Shown here: positions 24,141 to 33,194 of the stretch, in pieces
Layout: every line of letters begins with the position of its first letter
How positions within the stretch are numbered: the first letter of the stretch is position 1
Assembly (NCBI RefSeq): GCF_923079645.1
Contig: NZ_CAKLPY010000001.1
Coordinates: 868,001-932,000, forward strand
Direction: 5' to 3'
Length of the DNA stretch: 64,000 nucleotides
Source of the DNA: Emticicia aquatica
Lineage (GTDB): Bacteria > Bacteroidota > Bacteroidia > Cytophagales > Spirosomataceae
Notes under the pieces: model-generated
What the model saw: the letters and a program-made list of their open reading frames with translations, nothing else
Databases searched by the model: none
Told to the model about the DNA's origin: nothing
Position numbers and translations under genes: made by a program

Positions 24141-25097
24141 ATGGAACAAACACTACTTGATTCAATTCCTTCGCTTGATTTGGCAGACTTTACTTCTGGC
24201 GATGACGCTCGTAAAAATAAATTTGTTGAAGAACTTGGCCATGCTTTCAATACTATCGGTTTTGTAGCAATTAAAAATCATGGACTTTCTGATGACTTGC
24301 GAGAACGATTATATGAGGCAGTTAAAAAGTTTTTTTATCAGCCAGACGAATTGAAAACCAAATATGAATTTCCTGAACTTTTGGGGCAACGTGGCTACAT
24401 TGGGAAAGGAAAAGAGACGGCAAAAGGCTTTACAAAACCTGATTTAAAAGAGTTTTTTCATGTTGGACAGCCTGTAGCTGATGGAAATATGCCTACAAAT
24501 ATTTTTCCTGTAGAAGTGCCTGAATTTGAACAGTTTACCACGGAAGTTTATCGAACTTTTGAAAAAACAGGCAAAACTTTACTCCGAGCAATTGCTTTGT
24601 ATTTGGCTCTTCCAGAAGATTTTTTTGAAGAAAAAGTACGAAATGGCGATAGTATTTTACGAGCATTGCATTATTTTCCTATCGAAAACCCCGATGCCCT
24701 GCCTGAAGGGGCAGTACGTGCCGCCGCTCACGGAGATATTAATTTAATAACGCTATTGATGGGGGCGTCGGCTGAAGGTTTGGAAGTTTTACGTTTGGAT
24801 GGAAAATGGATCGCTGTGACGGCTTTGCCTGAGCAAATCATTATTAATGTGGGAGATATGCTCGACCGTTTGACAAACCACAAACTAAAATCTACAATTC
24901 ATCGTGTGGTAAATCCACCTCGTGAAAAAATGAAAAGCTCACGTTTTTCAATACCTTTTTTTATGCATCCTCGTGGCAATATGGATTTGACTTGCCTAGA
25001 AAGTTGTATAGATGCTGAAAATCCACGGCTTTATGAAAACATGACAGCAGGCGAATTTTTGGCAGAAAGATTAAGGGAATTAGGCTTTAAAAAATAA
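24141..25097 (+). CDS. 2-oxoglutarate/Fe(II)-dependent dioxygenase, isopenicillin-N-synthase-like
   Basis: A 318-residue enzyme with the DIOX_N region (IPSLDLADFTSG, about 8-19; GFVAIKNHGLSD) and the double-stranded beta-helix core. The Fe ligands are the HxD of AAHGDINLITLL and the distal His of STIHRVVNP; the 2-oxoglutarate binder is the RxS of SSRFSIPFFMHP. The start at 24141 (MEQTLLDSIP) fits family N-termini; a frame open from 24057 adds 28 unlikely residues. It lies 15 bases before chrA, possibly cotranscribed. The substrate cannot be told from sequence. Confidence 0.88.
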   Translation: MEQTLLDSIPSLDLADFTSGDDARKNKFVEELGHAFNTIGFVAIKNHGLSDDLRERLYEAVKKFFYQPDELKTKYEFPELLGQRGYIGKGKETAKGFTKPDLKEFFHVGQPVADGNMPTNIFPVEVPEFEQFTTEVYRTFEKTGKTLLRAIALYLALPEDFFEEKVRNGDSILRALHYFPIENPDALPEGAVRAAAHGDINLITLLMGASAEGLEVLRLDGKWIAVTALPEQIIINVGDMLDRLTNHKLKSTIHRVVNPPREKMKSSRFSIPFFMHPRGNMDLTCLESCIDAENPRLYENMTAGEFLAERLRELGFKK

Positions 25098-25112
25098 ATT
25101 AGTTCTGAAAGC

Positions 25113-26294
25113 ATGGCAAAAACCCGTCAGATTCGTTATATCATTTTCTTGAAAGACGTACTGATACTTGCTCTCACTTGTTTTGGTGGGCCGCAAGTAC
25201 ACTTGACGATGTTTTTGGATAGGCTTGTAAAAAAACATAATTATATTACTGAAGCCGAAATTCTCGAACTTCAAGCTCTTTGTCAAGTATTACCTGGGCC
25301 AACATCTACCCAAACGATAACTGCAATTGGTTTTCGTTTGGGCGGGCCAAGTTTGGCTTATCTCACACTTTTTGTTTGGGTTTTGCCAGGGACATTACTG
25401 ATGACTTTGGCCGCACTTGGAGTGACTTATGTTGATAAAAATCAACTGACTAACCTAACTCGATTTATCAAACCAATGGGAGTGGCATTTATCTTTTTTG
25501 CTGCATATTCTATTGGCTTAAAAGTAATTAAGACAAAAACTAGCGTTGTTTTGATGGTTTTGTCGGCAATTGCAGCTTATCTTTTTCGCTCACCTTATAT
25601 TACACCCATTTGGATTTTATTGGGCGGACTTGCCACTTCATTTAAGTTTGATCAGCACGAAAAAATGGAAAAACAACCTATCAAAATTGAATGGGCAAAC
25701 TTCATTCTTTGGGTAGGTGTTTTGATTTTTTCAGTAGTTTTGGGGGCTGTTACCCATTCACTTCCAGTTAGGCTTTTTGAAAATTTTTATAGAAATGGAA
25801 GTTTGGCTTTTGGTGGTGGACATATATTAAAACCACTCCTTTATAACGAATTTGTTGAATTTAAACATTATTTGTCGGCGGATGAATTTTTGTCTGGTGT
25901 TGCAATTGTGGAAGTTGCCCCTGGTCCAGTTTTTTCAATTGCTGCTTTTGTGGGTTCGTTGTCAATGAGAGAATGGGGTACAATTGGTGAAATTTTAGGT
26001 AGTATTTCAGCCACCATGGGCATTTTTCTGCCAGGCACTTTTTTGATATTTTTTGTAATTCGATTTTGGAATGAATTAAAAAAATACCGTGGAATACGGG
26101 CTTCACTCGAAGGTATCAATGCTGCAAGTACAGGGCTTACAGGAGCGGCAGCCATATCATTATTTCAACCGATGTCAACAGATTTGGTTGCTGATTTAAC
26201 GATTATTTTGACCTTGATTTTGCTTCAAACTCGGCTTGTTCCTACTTATTTAATTATTTTCGGCGGTTTATTTTTAGGTTGGATAATAACGTAA
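25113..26294 (+). CDS. chrA: Chromate-type ion transporter (CHR family)
   Basis: A 393-residue full-length (two-domain) CHR transporter with about ten membrane helices. The family signatures are in both halves: LTCFGGPQVHLTMF, the LCQVLPGPTSTQTITAIGFR block (about 57-76) in the first half, and SLAFGGGHILKPLL and EVAPGPVFSIAAFVGS in the second. It is likely an inner-membrane exporter of chromate or another oxyanion; chromate itself is not proven, since many CHR proteins have unknown ions. No chrB-like regulator is nearby. Confidence 0.9.
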   Translation: MAKTRQIRYIIFLKDVLILALTCFGGPQVHLTMFLDRLVKKHNYITEAEILELQALCQVLPGPTSTQTITAIGFRLGGPSLAYLTLFVWVLPGTLLMTLAALGVTYVDKNQLTNLTRFIKPMGVAFIFFAAYSIGLKVIKTKTSVVLMVLSAIAAYLFRSPYITPIWILLGGLATSFKFDQHEKMEKQPIKIEWANFILWVGVLIFSVVLGAVTHSLPVRLFENFYRNGSLAFGGGHILKPLLYNEFVEFKHYLSADEFLSGVAIVEVAPGPVFSIAAFVGSLSMREWGTIGEILGSISATMGIFLPGTFLIFFVIRFWNELKKYRGIRASLEGINAASTGLTGAAAISLFQPMSTDLVADLTIILTLILLQTRLVPTYLIIFGGLFLGWIIT

Positions 26295-26438
26295 CTACAA
26301 CTTCTTAACAACAATTAACGATTCGTATTTCAAAGATTTGCCGTAAATTGCGTTAATATTACGAAGCGAGCTATTTGCCTGTTTTTTGTTATGGATGGAA
26401 AAACCAATTAAACTAAATTTGACTTTGTTCAGAATCAA

Positions 26439-28301
26439 ATGAATCAAAAAAAAATATTTATAACTTTTTTATTATCAATGATTTATGGGCTTTCAATAGC
26501 CCAAATTCTTGACGACTCCACCAAACTTGTTTATGGAACAAAGACCGTTCGGTACATTCTCGAAGATGATATTTTGAATAATGGAAAGACTTTTTATAAT
26601 CCAGATACAACACTCAACGACTTTCATTTATTTGATTTTAATTACAGAAATGGGCTACTTTATCAAGATTTAGGTAATATCGGTACAGCGATTAAACCAT
26701 TATTTTTTCAACCTTCTGACGAAATTGGCAAACAATTAGGGTTTTCTACTTACGGAGCTTATGCTTTAGATGCTCGAAAAACCAAATATTATAATACAAA
26801 ATCGCCTTATACTAATGTCTATTATGTGCAGTCGGGTGGAGGAACAGGGCGAATGCAATTTACACATTCTCAAAACATCCAGCCCCGCCTCAATGCTACG
26901 CTAGATATGGTTCGCTTATCTTCATCGAAGCAATATGGAGCTCCTAAAACTCGTGAAGACCGATTGGTTGATAGTTGGGCGGTCATGTTTCACACAAATT
27001 ATGAATCAAAAGATGGGAAATATATTATTTTAGCTAATTATAACCATTTTAATCACGCTCCAATTGAACAAGGGGGGATAAAACCACTTGCAGATACAAC
27101 TCAGTTTATTGACGTAAATAATTTAGGAAATTACCGAGATTATCTTTCAAAACTCACCAGTGCGGCTTCAAGAGATTGGCGAAATAGTGTGCATATTTAT
27201 CATCAATATATGCTTTCAAATGGATTTCAGGTATATCATATTTTAGATTATCAAAAACGTAGAGATTTATATACAGATGTAACTTTTGGTTCGGATTCGG
27301 CAGCAAAAGCGGAATATTACTTTGTTTCACCTAAAAATTCGTTGGATACGCTTTCGATGGATTTACGCTATCGGTTACTAGAAAATAAATTTGGTATTAA
27401 GGGTATTTATCGAGGATTTGCTTACCGATTAAATTTGCGTCAACGTTTGTATAACTTAAAATCAGATTTTGGAGATGATTTTAGATTGAAACTCAAATCC
27501 GAAACCCTCGTTGGCGGTTGGGCAAATTATTTTTTTCCTGATAGTGTTCGTCGTGCTTATGCTGAAGCTGAAATTGGTTCAAATGGAAATTTCAGGTTAC
27601 AAGCCGAATATTTGAGCCCCAAAATAAAAGTAGGTTTTTCACAGTTATCAGTTCCTGCCACAATTTTGGATGAAAAATTTGTAAGTGCTGCTTATAATTG
27701 GGAAAAAGGGCTAAAAAATACCTTTTCAAACAACCTTTATGCGTCAACTGATTTTCACAAAGGTAGATTTTCACTCTTCCCAAGTGCCAATTATTCACTG
27801 ATAAAAAACTACATTTATTACAATCAAAAAGCTCAAGTTTCGCAAACTTCTGTACCAATTAGTATTTTTAAAGTAGGACTTGGAGCAGAATATCGTTGGC
27901 GTAGGTTATTGATTTCCAATCAAATGTATTTTATTGCAAACTCTCAGGAACAATACATTAGAATGCCAAAATTGGCAAATAACACTAAAATTGCCTACGA
28001 ATTTGTTTACGCAAAAGTACTGCATATCAATACTGGTGTCGAAATTTATTATCGTTCTGCTTACAAGGCTGATAATTATATGCCATTGACTAGGCAATTC
28101 TTTTTGCAAGACCAACAATCAGTTTGGGGAACACCCGTTGCTGATGTTTTTGCCGATTTAAAAATCAGTAAAGTCCGCCTTTTCTTTAAATTTGCTCATG
28201 TAAATCAAGGTTTTCCAGCCAATGGATATTACGTAAGCTCAACTTATCCTGGTTTAAGACGTACCTTTTTTATGGGCTTTAATTGGCCACTTTTTGATTA
28301 A
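26439..28301 (+). CDS. Putative outer-membrane porin (Porin_10 family)
   Basis: 620 residues with a signal peptide (about 1-21, ending SIAQ). The N-terminal part (RYILEDDILNNGKTFYNPD; DFHLFDFNYRNGLLYQDLGN) matches the start of the Bacteroidota putative porin family PF14121. The rest alternates strands and long loops consistent with a large barrel, ending in LRRTFFMGFNWPLFD with a terminal aromatic/acidic pair. It is 145 bases after chrA and overlaps the extended frame of the next gene by 8 bases, though the real next start is at 28330. Cargo unknown. Confidence 0.85.
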   Translation: MNQKKIFITFLLSMIYGLSIAQILDDSTKLVYGTKTVRYILEDDILNNGKTFYNPDTTLNDFHLFDFNYRNGLLYQDLGNIGTAIKPLFFQPSDEIGKQLGFSTYGAYALDARKTKYYNTKSPYTNVYYVQSGGGTGRMQFTHSQNIQPRLNATLDMVRLSSSKQYGAPKTREDRLVDSWAVMFHTNYESKDGKYIILANYNHFNHAPIEQGGIKPLADTTQFIDVNNLGNYRDYLSKLTSAASRDWRNSVHIYHQYMLSNGFQVYHILDYQKRRDLYTDVTFGSDSAAKAEYYFVSPKNSLDTLSMDLRYRLLENKFGIKGIYRGFAYRLNLRQRLYNLKSDFGDDFRLKLKSETLVGGWANYFFPDSVRRAYAEAEIGSNGNFRLQAEYLSPKIKVGFSQLSVPATILDEKFVSAAYNWEKGLKNTFSNNLYASTDFHKGRFSLFPSANYSLIKNYIYYNQKAQVSQTSVPISIFKVGLGAEYRWRRLLISNQMYFIANSQEQYIRMPKLANNTKIAYEFVYAKVLHINTGVEIYYRSAYKADNYMPLTRQFFLQDQQSVWGTPVADVFADLKISKVRLFFKFAHVNQGFPANGYYVSSTYPGLRRTFFMGFNWPLFD

Positions 28302-28329
28302 TTTTTACTATTTGAATGCATTTTCAAAA

Positions 28330-29271
28330 ATGAAAAATCATCATCTTTTGTTTATTTTCTTGCTTTTTTTTAGCTGTAAATCAGAAGAAAAGAAAGAAAT
28401 AGACTACTATGTTTTTTCTCCAAATGTGAAAATTTTAAAGGATGCTCCCAAAACTTATACCAAGCCTGTAACACCCAAAAATATCATTATTCCAAAAGGA
28501 ATGGTTTATGTGCCAGGAGGTTTTACCCAAATCGGGACGACTGATGGAATGCCACACGAAAGACCAATGTTTTGGGCTGAAATTAAACCTTTTTTTATGG
28601 ACATTTCTCCTGTAACGGTAGTTCAATTTCGTGAATTTGTTGAAAAAACGCATTATAAAACGTATGCCGAAAATTTTGGAGATGGTGGTTTTTTTGACTA
28701 CAAAACCCAAAAATGGATATTGAAAAAAGGAGCTAATTGGCAATATCCACTAGGAAAAGACCAACCAAAAGCCATTGATAATCATCCTGTTACGCAAGTT
28801 TCTTGGTATGATGCTATTGCTTATGCCAAGTGGGCTGGCAAAAGGCTTCCCTCTGAAATCGAATGGGAACATGCTGCTCGGAATGCTACCAACAACCGTA
28901 ATCTTTATCCATTTGGCAACGAAATTGTGGTAAATGGAAAAGCTTTGGCAAATACATGGAATGGCGTTTTTCCTCAATTTAATAAAAATACTGACGGTTT
29001 CCTTTATACTTCCCCAGTAGGATATTTTGGAAAAACCAAGCTCGGTTTAACCGATATGACAGGAAATGTTTGGCAATGGTGCGATAATTGGAAAATCAAT
29101 TATGACGAAATTACTAATGGAATGATGCCAAAAGATACGATTGAGAAAGTTGAAAAAGGTGGCTCATTTCTCTGTGAACCAGGTTGGTGCCATGGCTATC
29201 GAGTTTCAGGCCGTTCTTTTACGACTCCCGAAACATCACTCATGCATGTCGGATTTAGATGTGTAAAGTAG
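28330..29271 (+). CDS. Formylglycine-generating-enzyme (SUMF1)-family lipoprotein
   Basis: 313 residues with a lipobox (LLFFSC, C15 region) after the chosen ATG at 28330. FGE-sulfatase domain landmarks are GMVYVPGGFTQIGTTDG, RPMFWAEIKPFFMDISPVTV, HPVTQVSWYDAIAYAKWAGKR, LPSEIEWEHAAR and LTDMTGNVWQW. Near the end, GGSFLCEPGWCHGYRVSGRS has C282 and C287 spaced exactly like the copper-binding active-site pair of authentic FGE (CxxxxC). So it may be catalytically competent rather than a mere structural homologue. No sulfatase gene is in the window. As a lipoprotein it would act in the periplasm. Confidence 0.88.
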   Translation: MKNHHLLFIFLLFFSCKSEEKKEIDYYVFSPNVKILKDAPKTYTKPVTPKNIIIPKGMVYVPGGFTQIGTTDGMPHERPMFWAEIKPFFMDISPVTVVQFREFVEKTHYKTYAENFGDGGFFDYKTQKWILKKGANWQYPLGKDQPKAIDNHPVTQVSWYDAIAYAKWAGKRLPSEIEWEHAARNATNNRNLYPFGNEIVVNGKALANTWNGVFPQFNKNTDGFLYTSPVGYFGKTKLGLTDMTGNVWQWCDNWKINYDEITNGMMPKDTIEKVEKGGSFLCEPGWCHGYRVSGRSFTTPETSLMHVGFRCVK

Positions 29272-29329
29272 ATTTAGTCTATCAGATTTAAGGGATATGG
29301 TTTTTTCTTTCACAAAATTCGGCTTCATT

Positions 29330-29361
29330 TTTGCATTATCGCTTTTAAGGTTGGATATTTG
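29330..29361 (+). promoter_or_regulatory. Possible promoter of nuoLMN
   Basis: TTTG at 29330-29333 and GATATTTG at 29354-29361 with a 20-base spacer; the latter departs from TAnnTTTG only at its first base. The predicted start lies about 14 bases before the nuoL ATG. Confidence 0.4.
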
Positions 29362-29381
29362 CAAAAAAAGACCGCTATTGG

Positions 29382-31457
29382 ATGTCTGCTGAAAGAGTCA
29401 TTTTAATCAATTTACTACTATATTTATTCGGTTTTTCGTTTTTATTATACAAACGAAATAAACTGAGTGAACAATCCATTGCCCTGCTTTCAATCACTTT
29501 TAATTTTATTGGCGTACTTTTCTCAATGGGCATTCGCCTGAGTGACATTTACGGCGATGTCATTACCTATCCGTGGTTTAGTGTTGGCGACAAAGCTTTC
29601 ACGATTGATATTCTGCTCAATGATCTCACTTTTTTGATGTATTTTCTAGTGCAGTTTATTGCTCTTTGGGTACAAGTTTTTTCAATGCAATATATGAAAG
29701 GCGACCCAAGTTTTGGGCGGTATTATGCGTACATCAATCTATTTATACTGGCAATGATTGGAATCATCATTTCGGGAAACCTTCTGATGATTTTTATGTT
29801 TTGGGAGCTTGTTGGACTTTGTTCGTATTTATTAGTAGGTTTTTGGTATGAAAAAAAATCAGCGACAAATGCGGCTATTAAAGCTTTTTTAGTAAATAGA
29901 GTAGGAGATATTGGCTTTTTTATTGCTATTTTATTGATTTACCGTTTTTTTGGAACACTTGATATTTCATTAATTATTGAAAAAGCCCAAAAACTTTCTC
30001 CCGAAATTGCGAATAGTCCAATTTTAACTACAATGGGGCTTTTGCTTTTTTGTGGTTGCATGGCAAAATCTGCTCAATTACCTTTACAAGTTTGGTTGCC
30101 TGATGCGATGGAAGGGCCAACGCCTGTTTCAGCATTGATTCATGCGGCCACAATGGTTGCGGCAGGTATTTTTCTGATGGCAAGAGTTTATCCCATTTTA
30201 TCTCTTGATACACTTTTAGTGATGGCAATTGTTGGAATGCTTACCATGCTTTTTGGAGCTTGTTCGGCATTAATACAATACGATATAAAGAAACTATTGG
30301 CATTTTCAACCATTTCTCAATTAGGTTTGATGGTGGTCGGAATAGGTGTTGGAGCAGTAAATACTGCATTGTTTCATTTGGTTACTCATGCCTTTTTCAA
30401 AGCAGGTTTATTTTTATCTGCGGGTGCTGTTATTCATCACTTGCACCATGAACAAGATATGAGAAAAATGGGTAATCTCCGTAAAGAAATTCCTATCATT
30501 TATTATACTTATACCATTTGTGCGGCTGCGTTAGCTGGAATTCCATTTTTTTCTGGTTTTTTGTCAAAAGATGCTATTTTAGTTGCTGCTTTTGAATGGG
30601 CTTCTCATCAACCAAAGCAAGTGTATTTTATAATACCTGCGGTATGTTTGGTTGTCTCAGGAATGAGTGCTTATTATATGATGCGACAAGTCTTTTTAGT
30701 GTTTTTGGAGCGTGAAGATAATCCTCTAGAATTGATTTCGTCGAGTGCTGTGAGTATTTATAAAAACGTTGCCAAACGAATCGAAGGAATTGTAAATGTA
30801 GAAGATGACGAAGAACGAAGAGTGGCAGAAAAAGAACATGCTGACGAAATTTCTCTAATAGATTTTCTCTCAACAGTCGGCCCAATGGAGCTTGCATCAA
30901 TTGTGATGGCGGTTGCTTCAATTGGATTTGTGTTTTCATTGAATCCATTTTCGGCGGAGAGTAGTTGGTTTTTTGGCATTTTTCACCATGAGCCCAAAAG
31001 TTACCAATGGGTAGCTTACATCGCAATTTTAGTATCATTAAATGGTATTTTATTGGGATATATTTTTACAAAAGAAGAAACTTATCGAATTGATAATAAA
31101 CAAGTTGAGCCAAAAGGTGAGATTTCAAAGTTGATTTTTCATAATTTTTATTTGAATGAATTGTACCAAACGGTTTTTGTGAAACCATTGTTATGGATTG
31201 GGCCAAAAATCAATTATTTTGATAGAAAAATAATTGATGCTGCAGTAAATATGGTTGCTAATTTGACGGTCATATTTTCCTCAATGAATAGTTGGTTTGA
31301 AAAAGCAGTAATTGATAATTTTATCAATTATACTGCAACTACAACTGGAAAAATAGGCTCATATACTCGCCAAATACAAAATGGTAAGGCACAATCGTAT
31401 CTCATTACTATTTTTGTTTGTTTAGTATTAATAATGATTCTTTTAATGCTCAAGTAA
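29382..31457 (+). CDS. nuoL: NADH-quinone oxidoreductase subunit L
   Basis: A 691-residue antiporter-like membrane subunit of respiratory complex I. It has the conserved core: FWELVGLCSYLLVGFWYEKK with the key glutamate, MAKSAQLPLQVWLPDAMEGP, PVSALIHAATMVAAGIFLMA and STISQLGLMVVGIG with the proton-channel Lys and His residues. An insertion after helix 12 (about 470-500, EDDEERRVAEKEHADE) is highly charged. The C-terminal amphipathic helix region typical of NuoL follows. It is the first gene of a nuoL-M-N set; the other nuo genes are not in the window. Confidence 0.95.
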   Translation: MSAERVILINLLLYLFGFSFLLYKRNKLSEQSIALLSITFNFIGVLFSMGIRLSDIYGDVITYPWFSVGDKAFTIDILLNDLTFLMYFLVQFIALWVQVFSMQYMKGDPSFGRYYAYINLFILAMIGIIISGNLLMIFMFWELVGLCSYLLVGFWYEKKSATNAAIKAFLVNRVGDIGFFIAILLIYRFFGTLDISLIIEKAQKLSPEIANSPILTTMGLLLFCGCMAKSAQLPLQVWLPDAMEGPTPVSALIHAATMVAAGIFLMARVYPILSLDTLLVMAIVGMLTMLFGACSALIQYDIKKLLAFSTISQLGLMVVGIGVGAVNTALFHLVTHAFFKAGLFLSAGAVIHHLHHEQDMRKMGNLRKEIPIIYYTYTICAAALAGIPFFSGFLSKDAILVAAFEWASHQPKQVYFIIPAVCLVVSGMSAYYMMRQVFLVFLEREDNPLELISSSAVSIYKNVAKRIEGIVNVEDDEERRVAEKEHADEISLIDFLSTVGPMELASIVMAVASIGFVFSLNPFSAESSWFFGIFHHEPKSYQWVAYIAILVSLNGILLGYIFTKEETYRIDNKQVEPKGEISKLIFHNFYLNELYQTVFVKPLLWIGPKINYFDRKIIDAAVNMVANLTVIFSSMNSWFEKAVIDNFINYTATTTGKIGSYTRQIQNGKAQSYLITIFVCLVLIMILLMLK

Positions 31458-31536
31458 GTCAATGAAAACATTGATTTTTTAATAGTATAAAAAAACAGGC
31501 ATTTACTGAAAATAGATGTTTGACACATATTAAAAT

Positions 31537-33114
31537 ATGAACAATTTTTTACTTTCAACACTCATTTTTTTGCCGATTGCAGGTTCTGTAATGGTGTTGT
31601 TTTTGCCAATTACTTACCGAGACTCTTTCAAATGGATTTCGTTGATAATTAGTATCATCAATTTGCTCAATATATTCTCAATTTATAACCTATTTAATAG
31701 GCATATTACAGAATATCAATTTGTTGAACAACACGAATGGATTAGAATGAGCTTGGGTAATCTTGGAGTGCTTTCAATCGACTATTTATTAGGGCTTGAT
31801 GGCATCAATATGCCCATGATTTTGTTGTCAGGAATTGTCTTATTAATTGGTTCTATTTCTTCGTTTACAATTGAACATCGTCCGAAAGCTTACCATTCTT
31901 TATATTTATTGCTTTCAGGTAGTATCATTGGTTGTTTTGCTGCTCTTGATTTCTTTTTGTTTTTCTTGTTTTTTGAATTCATGTTATTGCCAATGTATTT
32001 TTTGATTGGAATTTGGGGAGGAGAACGAAGAGAATATGCTGCCATCAAATTTTTTATTTATACGCTTGTAGGTTCAATATTGATTTTGGTTGTAATGATT
32101 GGCCTTGCTATGTCAGTTCAGGATACGTTTTTTTCGCAGGAAATGGGAGGAATTGTGCATACTTTTGATTTTAGACAATTAGCTGACTTTAAGAATTATA
32201 TTCCAAATAGTTTGTTGCATCCATTACAAAAACAAGAGATTTTTGGTATTTCAGCTAGATTTTTTGCATTTATCTTATTAATAATCGGTTTCGGAATAAA
32301 GCTTCCATCGGTGCCTTTTCATACTTGGCTACCCGATGCCCACGTAGAAGCTCCAACCCCAGTATCGGTTGTATTGGCTGGTATTCTATTGAAAGTAGGA
32401 GCTTATGGTTTCATTCGGATTGCTTATGGATTTTTCCCTGACGTTGCCTATCAGTTTACCTATATTGTGGCAGGAGCGGGCGTAATTTCAATAATTTACG
32501 GAGCTTTTAACGCTTTGGCTCAAGAAGATTTAAAGAAAATGATTGCTTATTCTTCTATTTCACACATGGGTTTTGTGCTGTTAGGTTTGGCTTCAATGAC
32601 TGTTGAAGGTGTGAATGGTGCAATTTATCAAATGTTCGGTCATGGGATTTTATCAGCGATGCTTTTTTTGGTTGCTGGGGTTATTTATGATAGAACACAT
32701 AATCGTTTGATTGAAAATTTTAGAGGATTATCAAGCGTCATGCCGCTATTTACTTTAGCAGTTACAATTGCTTTTTTTGGAGCGTTGGGTCTTCCAACAC
32801 TCCCTGGATTTATGGGTGAGTTTTTTACCATTATGGGAGGTTTTCAATCAAAGGTGTTGCCTGATTGGGTCTCAATGATTGCAATGATAGGTATCGTATT
32901 ATCAGCAGGATATTTTCTTTGGACTTTGCAAAAAATGTTTTTTGGAACCTTTTGGGCGAATCGAAACCAAGAAGCAAATCTCAAAGATTTAGATTTGCGT
33001 GAAATCACAATGCTCTATTCATTAGCTGCTTTGGCGATTATTTTTGGTGTTTTTCCAAGCCTCATTTTTGATATTTCTGGCGAATCTGTGAAACTTTTTT
33101 TAGAAAGATTTTAG
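31537..33114 (+). CDS. nuoM: NADH-quinone oxidoreductase subunit M
   Basis: A 525-residue complex I subunit with 14 predicted helices. The signature block FFEFMLLPMYFLIGIWGG contains the conserved Glu of the M/N family. LPSVPFHTWLPDAHVEAPTP with SVVLAGILLKVGAYGF carries the conserved Lys, and IAYSSISHMGFVLLG the conserved His. It is 79 bases after nuoL and 80 bases before nuoN, same strand, with small repeats of GCTAAAAGC in the second gap. Confidence 0.95.
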   Translation: MNNFLLSTLIFLPIAGSVMVLFLPITYRDSFKWISLIISIINLLNIFSIYNLFNRHITEYQFVEQHEWIRMSLGNLGVLSIDYLLGLDGINMPMILLSGIVLLIGSISSFTIEHRPKAYHSLYLLLSGSIIGCFAALDFFLFFLFFEFMLLPMYFLIGIWGGERREYAAIKFFIYTLVGSILILVVMIGLAMSVQDTFFSQEMGGIVHTFDFRQLADFKNYIPNSLLHPLQKQEIFGISARFFAFILLIIGFGIKLPSVPFHTWLPDAHVEAPTPVSVVLAGILLKVGAYGFIRIAYGFFPDVAYQFTYIVAGAGVISIIYGAFNALAQEDLKKMIAYSSISHMGFVLLGLASMTVEGVNGAIYQMFGHGILSAMLFLVAGVIYDRTHNRLIENFRGLSSVMPLFTLAVTIAFFGALGLPTLPGFMGEFFTIMGGFQSKVLPDWVSMIAMIGIVLSAGYFLWTLQKMFFGTFWANRNQEANLKDLDLREITMLYSLAALAIIFGVFPSLIFDISGESVKLFLERF

Positions 33115-33194
33115 CTAGGAATTAGCTAAAAGCATTTTTACAAAACCCTATTTTTATGCTAAAAGCTCAATGCTAATAGCCAAAGCAAAGTTCA

